This document shows positions 35,528 to 44,764 of a stretch of DNA of 64,000 nucleotides, one piece after another. Made by a program: the position numbers and the translations under genes. Source of the stretch: Citricoccus sp. K5 (GTDB taxonomy: Bacteria; Actinomycetota; Actinomycetes; Actinomycetales; Micrococcaceae); contig NZ_LR732817.1 in assembly GCF_902506195.1 (NCBI RefSeq), positions 2,488,245-2,552,244 on the forward strand, written 5' to 3'. Under the pieces are notes generated by a model. That model was not told where the DNA came from. It made no database searches and worked only from the letters and a program-made list of their open reading frames with translations. Every line of letters starts with the position of its first letter. Position 1 is the stretch's first letter.

Positions 35528-37216
35528 TCAGACTCCCTTCTCGGGGTGCTCAGGATGGGACGGGTTGCGTGGTGGAGACGACGGAGTGTCGACGTGACGG
35601 CCGTGGCCGGTCGGCGCGCCTCGCGCTCCCGGAACCGCTCCGGCCAACTCCTCTTCCCCCGTGACGGACTCCGGGCCGAGGTTGTCATTCAGCTCGCTGT
35701 GCAGTGCCGATCTCTGCGACCAGGGCAGCAGGGCCAGAAGGATCGCCACCACGATCAGGGCGATCGACATGCCCCAGCCGAAGGTATTCACGAACCATGC
35801 GGGGAAGTCACCGTAGCCCTCCGTGGCCTTGAGGACCACATCGGACACCCACATGTAGGCGAGCACGATCGGCAGGATCACGGCCACGAGGACCTTGTAG
35901 ATCCGGCCCACGCGGAACGAGGACACGGCGTTCAGGTGGCTGACCATGCCGTCCAGCCGCCGCAACAGCCACGACACCACGACCACCGCGACGAGCGCCG
36001 CGCCGACGATGCCGAAGTTGTTGGCCCAGGCATCCGTCACGTCCAGGACGTTGATGCCGGTGGTGGTGCTGAACAGCAGCAGGGAGACGATCCCGGAGAA
36101 GCCGACCACCACGGAGACCGTGGTCCACCGGCTCCAACCGAGCTTGTCCTTCACCGCCGAGACGACGACCTCGAGGATGGACACCAGTGAGGTGAAGCCG
36201 GCGAACACCAGTGAGGCGAAGAACAGCACACCGATCAGCACGCCCAGCGGGGCCTCGGAGATGATCGTCGGGAAGGCGATGAACGCCAGGCCGATGCCAT
36301 TGCTGACCACATCTGCCACCTGCACTCCGTTGGCCTGGGCCATGAAGCCGAGGGCCGAGAAGACGCCGATGCCGCAGAGGATCTCGAAGCTGGAGTTGGT
36401 GAAGCCGACCATGAGGCCGGACCCGGTCAGGTTGGTGCGGCGCTTCAGGTAGGAGGCGTAGGTGATCATGATGCCGAATCCCACAGACAGCGAGAAGAAG
36501 ATCTGACCGTAGGCCGCGATCCACACCTGTGGGTCGGAGAGCACCGACCAGTTCGGGGTGAACAGGGCATTGAGGCCGTCCATCGCGCCCGGCAGCGTCA
36601 ACGCCACGATGACCAGGGCGATGAACATGATGAAGAGGACCGGGATGCCGATCAGGGACGCCATGGCGATGCCACGTTGGACGCCGGCGCCGAGGACCAC
36701 GAGCAGGATCACCCAGACCACCAGCATGGGCCAGAAGACCGCGGGGACGAACTCCAGGGTCGGGGCGACTCTCTCCGGGACCTGCAGGTACTCCCCGAAG
36801 AAGAACGCCTCCGGGTCGTCTCCCCAGCGCTCCCCGAAGGAGAACCAGGTGTACATGGCGGCATAGGCGATGATGGCCGCGTAGTAGACGCCGATCACGA
36901 AGCAGATCAGCACCTGCCACCAGCCGATGGACTCGGCCCACTTGCTCAGGCGCCTGAAGGCCAGGGGCGGCGAGCCCTTGAACCGGTGGCCGATCGCGTA
37001 GTCGAAGAACAGCAGCGGGATGCCGGCGGTCAGCAGGGCGACCAGATACGGGACGATGAAGGCGCCGCCGCCGTTCTCGTAGGCGACATAGGGAAAGCGC
37101 CAGATGTTGCCGAGGCCCACGGCGGAGCCGATGGCGGCGAAGATGAAGGCCCAGCGGCCGGCGAATTGCTCGCGGCGGCTCAAGTCTCCTGGTTGTAGTG
37201 CGGTCTGCGTTGACAC
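35528..37216 (-). CDS. metP: Sodium-dependent methionine/alanine transporter MetP (NSS family)
   Basis: 562 residues, about 12 membrane helices. The NSS signature FAAIGSAVGLGNIWRFPY is at residues 30-47, the Na+/substrate site region of helix 1. Pairing with MetS directly downstream supports methionine/alanine uptake as in Corynebacterium glutamicum; other small neutral amino acids are possible. The cytoplasmic C-terminus is Gly/Pro/Ser-rich. Confidence 0.9.
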   Translation of the reverse strand: MSTQTALQPGDLSRREQFAGRWAFIFAAIGSAVGLGNIWRFPYVAYENGGGAFIVPYLVALLTAGIPLLFFDYAIGHRFKGSPPLAFRRLSKWAESIGWWQVLICFVIGVYYAAIIAYAAMYTWFSFGERWGDDPEAFFFGEYLQVPERVAPTLEFVPAVFWPMLVVWVILLVVLGAGVQRGIAMASLIGIPVLFIMFIALVIVALTLPGAMDGLNALFTPNWSVLSDPQVWIAAYGQIFFSLSVGFGIMITYASYLKRRTNLTGSGLMVGFTNSSFEILCGIGVFSALGFMAQANGVQVADVVSNGIGLAFIAFPTIISEAPLGVLIGVLFFASLVFAGFTSLVSILEVVVSAVKDKLGWSRWTTVSVVVGFSGIVSLLLFSTTTGINVLDVTDAWANNFGIVGAALVAVVVVSWLLRRLDGMVSHLNAVSSFRVGRIYKVLVAVILPIVLAYMWVSDVVLKATEGYGDFPAWFVNTFGWGMSIALIVVAILLALLPWSQRSALHSELNDNLGPESVTGEEELAGAVPGARGAPTGHGRHVDTPSSPPRNPSHPEHPEKGV

Positions 37217-37305
37217 GGAGGTCCTCCCGGTCAGTAACCCAGCCCGCTCGGTCCGGCGCCGTTCTGAGGGTGACGCGGCGGCGGGCCGGCGGTGCGGTGC
37301 GAAAA

Positions 37306-37321
37306 TGTGATGGCGACCACG
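37306..37321 (-). promoter_or_regulatory. Possible CRP/GlxR-like site upstream of metP
   Basis: TGTGATGGCGACCACG (plus-strand reading) matches TGTGA-N6-TCACA at 8 of 10 positions and is embedded in a 20-base imperfect dyad starting AATGTG and ending CACGTT. About 90 bases upstream of the metP ATG. A weak candidate. Confidence 0.3.
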
Positions 37322-37401
37322 TTAGACCAGTCAAGCCGTTCATGCACGATGTGGACCCCGGTAGATACTAGTCAGCCGGAGGTTCCCGGGCACAGTCCGG
37401 C

Positions 37402-38595
37402 TCAGTTCCCCTGGATGCACTGGCCCGTGGACACGGTGTCCACCATCTCCTCGGCCTCCGTCAGGGCCTCTTCGGCTTCTTCGCCGGTGATGGCGTAGCC
37501 CACCTCGATGTCCCCGGTGGCGCGGGCGAAGACGATGCCGGCCACGTCACCGTCCGCGGTCAGCAGTGGACCACCGGAGCTGCCCAGCTGGACGTCGGCC
37601 TCCAGCTGGTAGATGTCCAGTAGGCCAGGGTCGGCGCCGTAGACGTTGTTGACGGTCACCTCACCGCGGGCCTGGACCAGTGCCGGATCCATCTGGAAGG
37701 GCCCGCCCGAGGGGTAGCCCATGATGTAGCCGGCCTCCTGGTCCGCCAATTCGGCACCCACGTCCAGCGCCGGCAGGTCTGCCCCGTCCACGGCGATGAC
37801 GGCCACGTCCCGTGCCGCGTCGAAGTGCACCACCCGACCGGCGTGCACGGCACCACCCGCGGACTCGACCGAGGGCTCGGTCAGCCCGGACACCACGTGG
37901 GCGTTGGTGATCACTCGATCAGGGGCCACAGCGAAGCCGGACCCGGTCTGGTTCTGCCCGCAGACCAGGGCGGTTCCGGAGATGCGCACCACGGAGGCAC
38001 GCGCCTCCTGCAGCGCCTGTCCCGGTGCGGGGGTGGAAGCCGCGGCCGCCGGGGTCTCCGTGGTCACGGGCTCGGGCAGCACCGGCACCACGTCGGTCCC
38101 GGCGACAGCGGCACGCACCCGGGCGACCAGCGACTTGGCCGATTCGGGTGCCGCGTCGTTGATCGTGGTGATGACCCGGGATTCGGAGATCGCCGAGGTC
38201 ACCGGCGCCATGCCCATGGAGGACGCGGAGAAGGCCACGAGGGAGATCAGCACCGCGGCCACGGCGGTGTTGGCCACGGCACCGCCCAGCCGGTCCACCG
38301 TCCGCAGCGCCGGCAGGGCCATGCGGAGACGGATGGCGCGCCCCAGGGCGGCACCGATCCCCTGCCCCAGCAACACCAGGACCAGCGCAGCGGCCACGAT
38401 GGCGAGGATGCGCCAACCGGGCTCGGTGATCCAGGCGGAGACCAGCGGGATGGAGAAGAACGCGGCGATGGCCCCGGCCGCCAGTCCGACCATGGTCCCG
38501 AGGGTCACCAGGAACCCGCGGCGGTAGCCGGCCATCAGGAACACGAACAGGACGACGATCAGGACCCAGTCCAGCAGGGTCAGTCCCAAAAACAA
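37402..38595 (-). CDS. marP: MarP family periplasmic serine protease
   Basis: 397 residues: four membrane helices in residues 1-130 (CvpA-like), then a chymotrypsin-fold protease facing outward. Triad segments: His in VITNAHVVSG, Asp in AARDVAVIAVDG, Ser in QLGSSGGPLL near residue 339. Cysteines in VCGQNQ and at the C-terminus (QCIQGN) could form the redox-sensitive disulfide known in mycobacterial MarP (Rv3671c), which supports acid resistance and cell-wall processing. Divergent from crp. Confidence 0.9.
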   Translation of the reverse strand: MFLGLTLLDWVLIVVLFVFLMAGYRRGFLVTLGTMVGLAAGAIAAFFSIPLVSAWITEPGWRILAIVAAALVLVLLGQGIGAALGRAIRLRMALPALRTVDRLGGAVANTAVAAVLISLVAFSASSMGMAPVTSAISESRVITTINDAAPESAKSLVARVRAAVAGTDVVPVLPEPVTTETPAAAASTPAPGQALQEARASVVRISGTALVCGQNQTGSGFAVAPDRVITNAHVVSGLTEPSVESAGGAVHAGRVVHFDAARDVAVIAVDGADLPALDVGAELADQEAGYIMGYPSGGPFQMDPALVQARGEVTVNNVYGADPGLLDIYQLEADVQLGSSGGPLLTADGDVAGIVFARATGDIEVGYAITGEEAEEALTEAEEMVDTVSTGQCIQGN

Positions 38596-38744
38596 GGAGT
38601 CTCTCTTCCTGCGTCCGCCCCCGTATACGCGTAGCCTCCCACTTTACCGTTACCATTGCCGCAGATGGGGCAGAATGGATCACACACACTCCCCGCATGT
38701 CGCAGATGTCCGGCATGCCAGTCGACAGTGAGGACGAAGGACAC

Positions 38745-39422
38745 ATGGATCTCGAGGTACTGCGCAAGGCCCCGCTGTTCACCAACTTGGATGACGAGGT
38801 CTTTTCTGCACTGACCTCCGAGCTGACCGAGGTAGAGCTCTCCCGCGGAGCCTCTGCCTTCCATGAGGGCGACCAGGGCGATCAGCTGTATGTCATCATG
38901 TCCGGCAAGATCAAGCTGGGCCGCACCGCCCCGGACGGCCGGGAGAACCTCTTGGCCATCCTCGGCCCGGGTGAGGTCTTCGGCGAGATGGCGCTGTTCA
39001 ACCCCGCCCCGCGCACGGCCACGGCCACGGCCGTCTCCGCCGCCCGCCTGGCCGGGTTGCGCCATGACAACCTGCGGAAGGTCATCCAGTCCACTCCCGA
39101 GGTCTCCATGCAGCTGCTGCGGGCCCTGGCCCAGCGACTGTCCAAGACCAACGAGTCCCTGGCCGACCTGGTCTTCTCGGACGTGCCCGGCCGGGTGGCC
39201 AAGGCCCTGCTGGACCTGGCGGACCGCTTCGGCCGCCCGGCCAACGACGGCCTGCTCGTGGCCCACGACCTCACCCAGGAAGAGCTGGCCCAGCTGGTCG
39301 GCGCCTCCCGCGAGACCGTCAACAAGGCCCTCGCCGAATTCGTCCAGCGCGGTTGGATCCGCCTGGAGAACCGTGCGGTCGTGGTGCTGGACCTGCAGCG
39401 TCTGCGCCAGCGCTCACGCTAG
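38745..39422 (+). CDS. Crp/Fnr family global regulator (GlxR type)
   Basis: 225 residues from the ATG at 38745, chosen because GAAGGA lies just upstream and MDLEVLRKAPLF is the family's usual beginning; an upstream ATG at 38697 would add 16 residues. N-terminal cAMP-binding domain with the phosphate cassette GEMALFNPAPRTATATA near residue 80; C-terminal winged helix with TQEELAQLVGASRETVNKALAEF, the recognition helix typical of CRP/GlxR. Likely cAMP-dependent and global; acsA carries a matching site. Confidence 0.9.
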   Translation: MDLEVLRKAPLFTNLDDEVFSALTSELTEVELSRGASAFHEGDQGDQLYVIMSGKIKLGRTAPDGRENLLAILGPGEVFGEMALFNPAPRTATATAVSAARLAGLRHDNLRKVIQSTPEVSMQLLRALAQRLSKTNESLADLVFSDVPGRVAKALLDLADRFGRPANDGLLVAHDLTQEELAQLVGASRETVNKALAEFVQRGWIRLENRAVVVLDLQRLRQRSR

Positions 39423-39472
39423 TCACTCCAACCGGACCCGAACTCCGGCTGAAACACTGCTGAACGACTGAC

Positions 39473-39502
39473 CTCGAGGGGCCGCCATCGCGGCCCCTCG
39501 AG
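39473..39502. terminator. Bidirectional terminator between crp and the Nudix gene
   Basis: Arms 39473-39485 and 39490-39502 pair perfectly (13 bp) around the loop catc; TCGTTTCT follows on the plus strand. It lies between the convergent ends of crp and the Nudix gene. Confidence 0.75.
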
Positions 39503-39568
39503 TCGTTTCTGATGCACAGAGCACCGCAGCTGCACTCCAGCGGCACGCGAGCGGTCCTCCAGCCACGC

Positions 39569-40714
39569 TCAGGCGCGGGCCCACCGGCCGCCGGGCAGGT
39601 CGACGGACAGGCTGAACCCGCCGCCGTCGGCGTCTTCTCCCTCCGCCCCCGGCGCCCCCGGCGCCACTGATTCCTCCAGGCTGCCGTGCAGTTCCGGCGT
39701 GAACTCGGGCACGCCGCCGCGGATGGTGAGGTCCATGAGGAACTCCACCGTGGATCCCGCCTCGGCCATCCGCTCGAGCAGCAGTTCCACCGCCGGCACC
39801 GTCAGGCGCCCCAACGGTCGGCCCACGGTCTCCTCCTGGCCGATCGCATCGCCCAGCACGGTGCTGTCCCGCCCGGCCACCAGCCACCGGGCCGGCACCC
39901 ACGCCGACCAGACGCCCTTGCCCTCCATCAGGGAGGTGTCCTGTCCGTGCGGGACGGCCACCGCGAAGTACTGGGTATCGAAGCGGCGGTGGGAGAAGTA
40001 CGGGCTGTGCCACCGCCCGACGGCGCGCAGCAGGTCCGTGCGCAGACCGAAGCCGCGGCGGTTCACCAGGTCTGGGAGGGAGAGTTCCTGACGGTCGAGC
40101 GCCACACGGGACTGCATCCACTCTCCACCGCCGGGATTCGTGACCACGCCGTGGGCGTCCGGCCCGGCCAACAGGATGCCCGTCTCCTCGAACAGTTCAC
40201 GGATCGCCCCGGTCAGGTGCCGGCGGGCCAGGCGGTGGTCGTCCACCCCAAGCACTCGGGACCACTGGGCCGGGGTCGGGCCGAACCACGGGCAGTCGTC
40301 CTCATCAGCGGCGTCGAGGGAGCCGCCCGGGAACGCCACCGAGCCCAGGGGGGTGGGCCCGGGACGGTAGCGCAGCAGGGTCTCCACCCCGTTCAGACCG
40401 TCCCGGACCACAGCCACGGAGGAGGCACGACGCGCGGCCCGCGGCCGCCGCTCCCCGTGCACCCACCAGCTGCGAGCGGCCACGTACTGGTCCTCCGGCA
40501 ATGCGAAGAGCCGGGGCACCAGGGCGCGTTCGGCGCGGCGCACCGGGCCATGGCCGACGGCCAGCCCGGTCCGCGGAGCCGTCCGCGCAGAACTCGGTAC
40601 AGACGTCGGCGCAGTGGTCGGTATAGAAGTCGGCGCCGAAGGGAACCGGGCCGGTGGCTGGGACGCCGACGACCGTTCCGGCTGTGGCCGGGGCTCGGAG
40701 GGTGAGGGGACCAT
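39569..40714 (-). CDS. Nudix hydrolase family protein with N-terminal extension
   Basis: 381 residues. The first 55 residues are a Ser/Pro/Thr-rich extension. The Nudix-like core begins at ASSVAVVRDGLNGVETLL; FPGGSLDAADEDD and later GAIRELFEETGIL represent the box, separated by an insertion of about 40 residues, a layout seen in actinobacterial RidA-linked Nudix/MutT proteins. Substrate unknown. Followed at once upstream by RidA on the same strand (23 bases). Confidence 0.78.
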   Translation of the reverse strand: MVPSPSEPRPQPERSSASQPPARFPSAPTSIPTTAPTSVPSSARTAPRTGLAVGHGPVRRAERALVPRLFALPEDQYVAARSWWVHGERRPRAARRASSVAVVRDGLNGVETLLRYRPGPTPLGSVAFPGGSLDAADEDDCPWFGPTPAQWSRVLGVDDHRLARRHLTGAIRELFEETGILLAGPDAHGVVTNPGGGEWMQSRVALDRQELSLPDLVNRRGFGLRTDLLRAVGRWHSPYFSHRRFDTQYFAVAVPHGQDTSLMEGKGVWSAWVPARWLVAGRDSTVLGDAIGQEETVGRPLGRLTVPAVELLLERMAEAGSTVEFLMDLTIRGGVPEFTPELHGSLEESVAPGAPGAEGEDADGGGFSLSVDLPGGRWARA

Positions 40715-40737
40715 GGTGGGGCGCGGGGCCGGAGCGG

Positions 40738-41232
40738 TCAGCGGAACCGGACGGTCATCTCGACCTCGACCGGCGAGTCCAGCGGCAGCACGGCCACCCC
40801 GACGGCGGAGCGGGCGTGGACGCCTGCGTCACCGAAGACGCGGCCCAGTAGCTCCGAGGCGCCGTTGATGACCTGGGGTTGGGCGGTGAAGGACGGATCG
40901 GAGGAGACGAAGCCGACGACCTTGACGACCTGTTCGATGCGGTCGAGGTCCCCGATGACAGACTTGACGGCCGCGAGGGCGTTGACGGCGCAGAGGGCGG
41001 CCAGCTCGGCCGCCTCCTCCAGCTCCACCTCGGCGCCGACCTTGCCGGTGGCCGGCAACTGGCCGCCCTGGAACGGCAACTGGCCGGAGGTGTGCACCAG
41101 GTTTCCCTCGATGACGGCCGGGACGTAGGCGGCCACGGGGGCGGCGACCGGCGGAAGGGTCAGGCCGAGCTCGGCCAGACGCGCCTCGACGGTCCCGGCC
41201 GTGCCGGCGTCGGTGGAGTCCGGCCCGTTCAC
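40738..41232 (-). CDS. RidA family protein
   Basis: 164 residues from a GTG at 41232 that overlaps the DUF4177 stop as GTGA. RidA/YjgF fold: LVHTSGQLPFQGG, ALAAVKSVIGDLDRIEQVVKVVGFV, and RSAVGVAVLPLDSPVEVEM, which holds the conserved Arg that binds the imine substrate carboxylate. Enamine/imine deaminase or a diverged relative. Same pair with DUF4177 as in Mycobacterium (Rv3678c-Rv3678A). Confidence 0.88.
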   Translation of the reverse strand: MNGPDSTDAGTAGTVEARLAELGLTLPPVAAPVAAYVPAVIEGNLVHTSGQLPFQGGQLPATGKVGAEVELEEAAELAALCAVNALAAVKSVIGDLDRIEQVVKVVGFVSSDPSFTAQPQVINGASELLGRVFGDAGVHARSAVGVAVLPLDSPVEVEMTVRFR

Positions 41233-41381
41233 TGCTTCGGCCGCTTCAGGTAGGCCACGGACCCGCCCTCGGGACCGGTGACGATGGAGACCAATTCCCA
41301 CCCCTCGGAACCATGCATGTCCAGCACCTGCTTGGGCGTGTGGAGGGGCAGCGGCGTGATGAGGTATTCCCAGGTTGTCAT
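41229..41381 (-). CDS. DUF4177 domain-containing protein
   Basis: 50 residues: MTTWEYLITPLPLHT, then GSEGWELVSIVTG and a C-terminal YLKRPKQ. The WEY and GWELV motifs identify DUF4177, a small cytoplasmic protein of unknown function found beside RidA in actinobacteria. Stop overlaps the RidA GTG by 4 bases, so they are coupled. Confidence 0.88.
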   Translation of the reverse strand: MTTWEYLITPLPLHTPKQVLDMHGSEGWELVSIVTGPEGGSVAYLKRPKQ

Positions 41382-41458
41382 GGAACCAGCCTAGCCGCAG
41401 GAATGTCCGTTCCTTCAGGTCCGTCACGGAGGGTGATCCGGCCGGTAGAATCGAACCC

Positions 41459-43666
41459 ATGGCCAATCGCAAGTCCCCCTTCTTCGACACTGCCACCACG
41501 CTGGGCAAGATCGTCGCCTTCCTCGGTGTCAGTGCGCTGTGCGGCGTGCTTGCGGCCGGCCTGATGCTGCCGATGGCCGCCGTGGGTGGGGCCACGGCCA
41601 CCGCCGGCGGGGAGATGCTGGATCAGCTGCCCGCCGAGTTGAAGGAGGAGCCGCTCTCGGTGCCCTCCCGCATCCTGGACAAGGACGGCAACGTGCTGGC
41701 CACCTTCTACGCCGAGAACCGCGTCCCGGTGGAACTGGACCAGATCTCCCAGAACATGCAGGACGCCATCATCTCGATCGAGGACGAGCGTTTCTACGAG
41801 CACGGCGGCGTGGATGCCCGCGGCCTGACCCGCGCCCTGATCAACAACGCCACCTCTGACTCGACCCAGGGCGCCTCCACCATCACGCAGCAGTACGTGA
41901 ACAACGTGCTGGTCAACGCGCAGTACCTGAACAACGAGCGCACCACGATCTCCGGCACCAAGACCGTGGCGGACAAGCTGCGCGAGATGAAGCTGGCCGT
42001 GGCCGTGGAGAAGGAGATGTCCAAGGATGAGATCCTCGAGGGCTACCTCAACATCGTGCTCTTCTCCGGCCGCGTGTACGGCGTTGAGGCCGCCGCACGC
42101 TACTTCTTCAACAAGAGCGCCGCGGAACTGACCGTGCCGGAGTCGGCCATGCTCGCCGGCATGGTGCAGTCCCCCAACGGCTACAACCCGGTCAACAACC
42201 CGGAGGGCGCCACCGAGCGCCGCAACACCGTGCTCGGGGCCATGCTCGGCAACGAGGCCATCACCCAGGCGGAGTACGACGAGGCCGTGGCCTCTGACCT
42301 CGGCCTGGACGTCACCCCCCTGGCCTCCGGCTGCATGTCCGCCGACTACGGCAACTACTTCTGCGACTACGTCCAGCGCACCGTCCTGACGTCCGAGGCC
42401 TTCGGCCCGGACGCCGAATCGCGCCAGCGCCTGCTGGACCGCGGCGGCCTGCAGATCACCACCACCCTGGACTCCAACCTGCAGCAGGAGGCGGAGCGCG
42501 CCGCGCGGGAGAACGCCCCGTACACCGAGTTCGGCGAGAACGACGCCGTGGGCGCCTCCCTCGTCACGGTGGAGCCGGGCACGGGCAACGTCCGGGCGAT
42601 GGCCCAGAACACCACCTACGATCCGGCAGCGGAAGGCGACGCCAACACCACCCTGAACTTCAGCGTGGACCGGCCCATGGGCGGCGGCGCGGGCTTCCAG
42701 GCCGGCTCCACGATGAAGCCCTTCACCTTCCTGTCCTGGATCGAGTCCGGCAACTCGATGACGGACACGCTCGACGCCCGGACCAACACCTACCCGAACC
42801 GGACCCAGTTCCAGGGCTCCTGCGGCCAGTCCGGGACCATTCCCCTGCTGCTGGACCGCCCGGCCTGGACCGTCCGCAACGCCATCGCTGACATGAACAA
42901 GCCGATGCGCGCCGACTACGGGCTGTACTGGTCCATCAACACGGCCACGGTGGCCGCCGCCTACGCACAGGACCTCTGCGGCATCACGGACCTGATGGGC
43001 CGCGTGGGCATCCAGAACGCCGGTACCGGCGAGACCATCAACCCGCTGAACCCGTCCTTCGTCCTGGGTTCGGAAGAGGTCTCGCCCCTGATGATGGCCG
43101 CCGCCTACGCGACCTTCGCGGACGACGGCAACTACTGTGAGCCCCGCGTCATCTCAGAGGTGACGGACACCCGCGGCAACTCCTATCAGGTGCCCCCGGT
43201 GGCCTGCGAGAAGGTCGCGGACACCCAGCACGTCGCGGAGCTGAACAACACGCTCAAGGCCATTGCCTCGGAGCGCATCGCCCAGGACATCACCTTCCCG
43301 ATCGCCGGCAAGACCGGTACGAACAACTCCTCATCCTCCACCTGGTTCATCGGCACCACCACCGGTTTGACCACGGCCTCCTGGGTCGGCAACTTCCGGG
43401 ACCTGGATTCGCTGGAGGGCGAAACCATCGGCGGCGTGGAGTACGAGGATGTCTGGGGCTCCATCATCGCCGGACCGATGTGGGCCGACTACATGGGGAA
43501 CGTGGCCGAGACCTACCCCACGGACGAGTTCACGGCCTATGACGGCCCGGCCTCCGATCCCCGGACCATGGGCTCCCGCGAGGGCGGAGAGACCATCCGG
43601 GTGGACGGACGCCCCGGCCCCCAGCCGTACTACGATCCGAACGCCGTCGTCTCGACCGAGGACTGA
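41459..43666 (+). CDS. Class A penicillin-binding protein (transglycosylase/transpeptidase)
   Basis: 735 residues from the ATG at 41459. One N-terminal membrane helix, then a GT51 domain (EDERFYEHGGVDARG near 106, STITQQYVNN near 140) and a transpeptidase domain with SxxK in AGSTMKPF near 416, SxN in SINT near 495 and KTGT in GKTGTNN near 617. Polymerises and cross-links peptidoglycan. Equivalent to mycobacterial PonA2 by neighbourhood. C-terminal tail is short and lacks PASTA domains. Confidence 0.94.
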   Translation: MANRKSPFFDTATTLGKIVAFLGVSALCGVLAAGLMLPMAAVGGATATAGGEMLDQLPAELKEEPLSVPSRILDKDGNVLATFYAENRVPVELDQISQNMQDAIISIEDERFYEHGGVDARGLTRALINNATSDSTQGASTITQQYVNNVLVNAQYLNNERTTISGTKTVADKLREMKLAVAVEKEMSKDEILEGYLNIVLFSGRVYGVEAAARYFFNKSAAELTVPESAMLAGMVQSPNGYNPVNNPEGATERRNTVLGAMLGNEAITQAEYDEAVASDLGLDVTPLASGCMSADYGNYFCDYVQRTVLTSEAFGPDAESRQRLLDRGGLQITTTLDSNLQQEAERAARENAPYTEFGENDAVGASLVTVEPGTGNVRAMAQNTTYDPAAEGDANTTLNFSVDRPMGGGAGFQAGSTMKPFTFLSWIESGNSMTDTLDARTNTYPNRTQFQGSCGQSGTIPLLLDRPAWTVRNAIADMNKPMRADYGLYWSINTATVAAAYAQDLCGITDLMGRVGIQNAGTGETINPLNPSFVLGSEEVSPLMMAAAYATFADDGNYCEPRVISEVTDTRGNSYQVPPVACEKVADTQHVAELNNTLKAIASERIAQDITFPIAGKTGTNNSSSSTWFIGTTTGLTTASWVGNFRDLDSLEGETIGGVEYEDVWGSIIAGPMWADYMGNVAETYPTDEFTAYDGPASDPRTMGSREGGETIRVDGRPGPQPYYDPNAVVSTED

Positions 43667-43673
43667 GGCCGTC

Positions 43674-44645
43674 ATGGGAAAGGCACCGGTGAGGGCCGCG
43701 CGCCAGGCCGCCGGCCGGCGTCGGGCACGGTTGATCTCGGCCGCGAAGGCGGCGGCGGTGGCCACCGGTGCCGTGGCCGCCACCGGTGGCGGCATGGTGG
43801 CCTGGGGTGCGCTCGTGGAGGCCCGCAACTTCGCGGTGCGCACCGAACAGCTGCGCATCCTGCCGCCGGGCGCGCGCCCGTTCCGGATCCTGCACCTCTC
43901 GGACATCCACCTCATCCCGTCCCAGCAGGACAAGCTCGACTGGCTCTCCGGCCTGGCCGACCTGAATCCGGACCTGGTGGTCAACACCGGGGACAACATC
44001 GGCGCGGCCGGGTCCGTGGCGCCGCTGCTCCGGGCCCTGGATCCACTGCTGGACGTGCCCGGGGTCTTCGTCCCAGGCTCCAACGACTACTACGCGCCGA
44101 AGCCGGCCAATCCGCTGCGCTACTTCGCCGGGCCGTCCCGGCAGGACCCGAACCGGACCGAGCTGCCGTGGGAGGACCTGTTCGACGCCTTCGAGGCCCG
44201 CGGCTGGCTCAACCTGTCCAACCAGCATTTCTCCCGGGTACTCCACGGGATCCGCCTGGACTTCGCCGGCACCGACGACCCGCACCTGGGCCTGGACGCG
44301 TGGCCCGGCTTTCCCGGGGCGGGCCCCGGACCCGCCCGCTCCCTGCGGATCGGCGTCACCCACGCGCCCTACCGCCGGGTGCTGGATGCCATGACCGACG
44401 GCGGCGCTGACGTGATCCTGGCCGGCCACACCCACGGGGGCCAGATCTGCGTGCCCGGGTACGGCGCGCTCGTCACCAATTGCGACCTGCCGACCTGGCA
44501 GGCCTCCGGTCTGACCGAGTGGTCCTCGGGCGGAAGGACCGTACCGCTCGAGGTGTCCGCCGGCATCGGCACCTCGCCCAAGGCCCCCGTCCGCTTCGCG
44601 TGCCGCCCCGAGGCCGTCGTGCTGGACGTAGTCTCCCCCGCCTGA
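43674..44645 (+). CDS. Membrane-anchored metallophosphoesterase
   Basis: 323 residues; N-terminal basic segment and a membrane helix (about 22-45), then a calcineurin-like phosphoesterase domain with LSDIHL near 81, NTGDNIG near 105, and GHTHGGQ near 249. The usual GNHD is replaced by GSNDYY. Follows the penicillin-binding protein by 7 bases, matching ponA2-Rv3683 in mycobacteria, which suggests an envelope role. Substrate unknown. Confidence 0.87.
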   Translation: MGKAPVRAARQAAGRRRARLISAAKAAAVATGAVAATGGGMVAWGALVEARNFAVRTEQLRILPPGARPFRILHLSDIHLIPSQQDKLDWLSGLADLNPDLVVNTGDNIGAAGSVAPLLRALDPLLDVPGVFVPGSNDYYAPKPANPLRYFAGPSRQDPNRTELPWEDLFDAFEARGWLNLSNQHFSRVLHGIRLDFAGTDDPHLGLDAWPGFPGAGPGPARSLRIGVTHAPYRRVLDAMTDGGADVILAGHTHGGQICVPGYGALVTNCDLPTWQASGLTEWSSGGRTVPLEVSAGIGTSPKAPVRFACRPEAVVLDVVSPA

Positions 44646-44764
44646 CCCGCGCCGGCGGTCCCGAGCCTTCAAAGGGATCTTTCAGAACGTCCGCCGCGAC
44701 CGTAGGATGGTGGATCGCCGCATCCCTTGATGCCGGCCATGTGTCCTTGTCTGGAGGGGTTGCC

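Noticed and set aside
38596-38744. CRP autoregulatory site upstream of crp
   Set aside because: Only a TCACA half site in gatcacacac; the partner half (GGCAG) does not match.
41382-41601. Upstream extension of the RidA frame
   Set aside because: Antisense to the start of the penicillin-binding protein and across DUF4177; the coupled GTG at 41232 is a better start.
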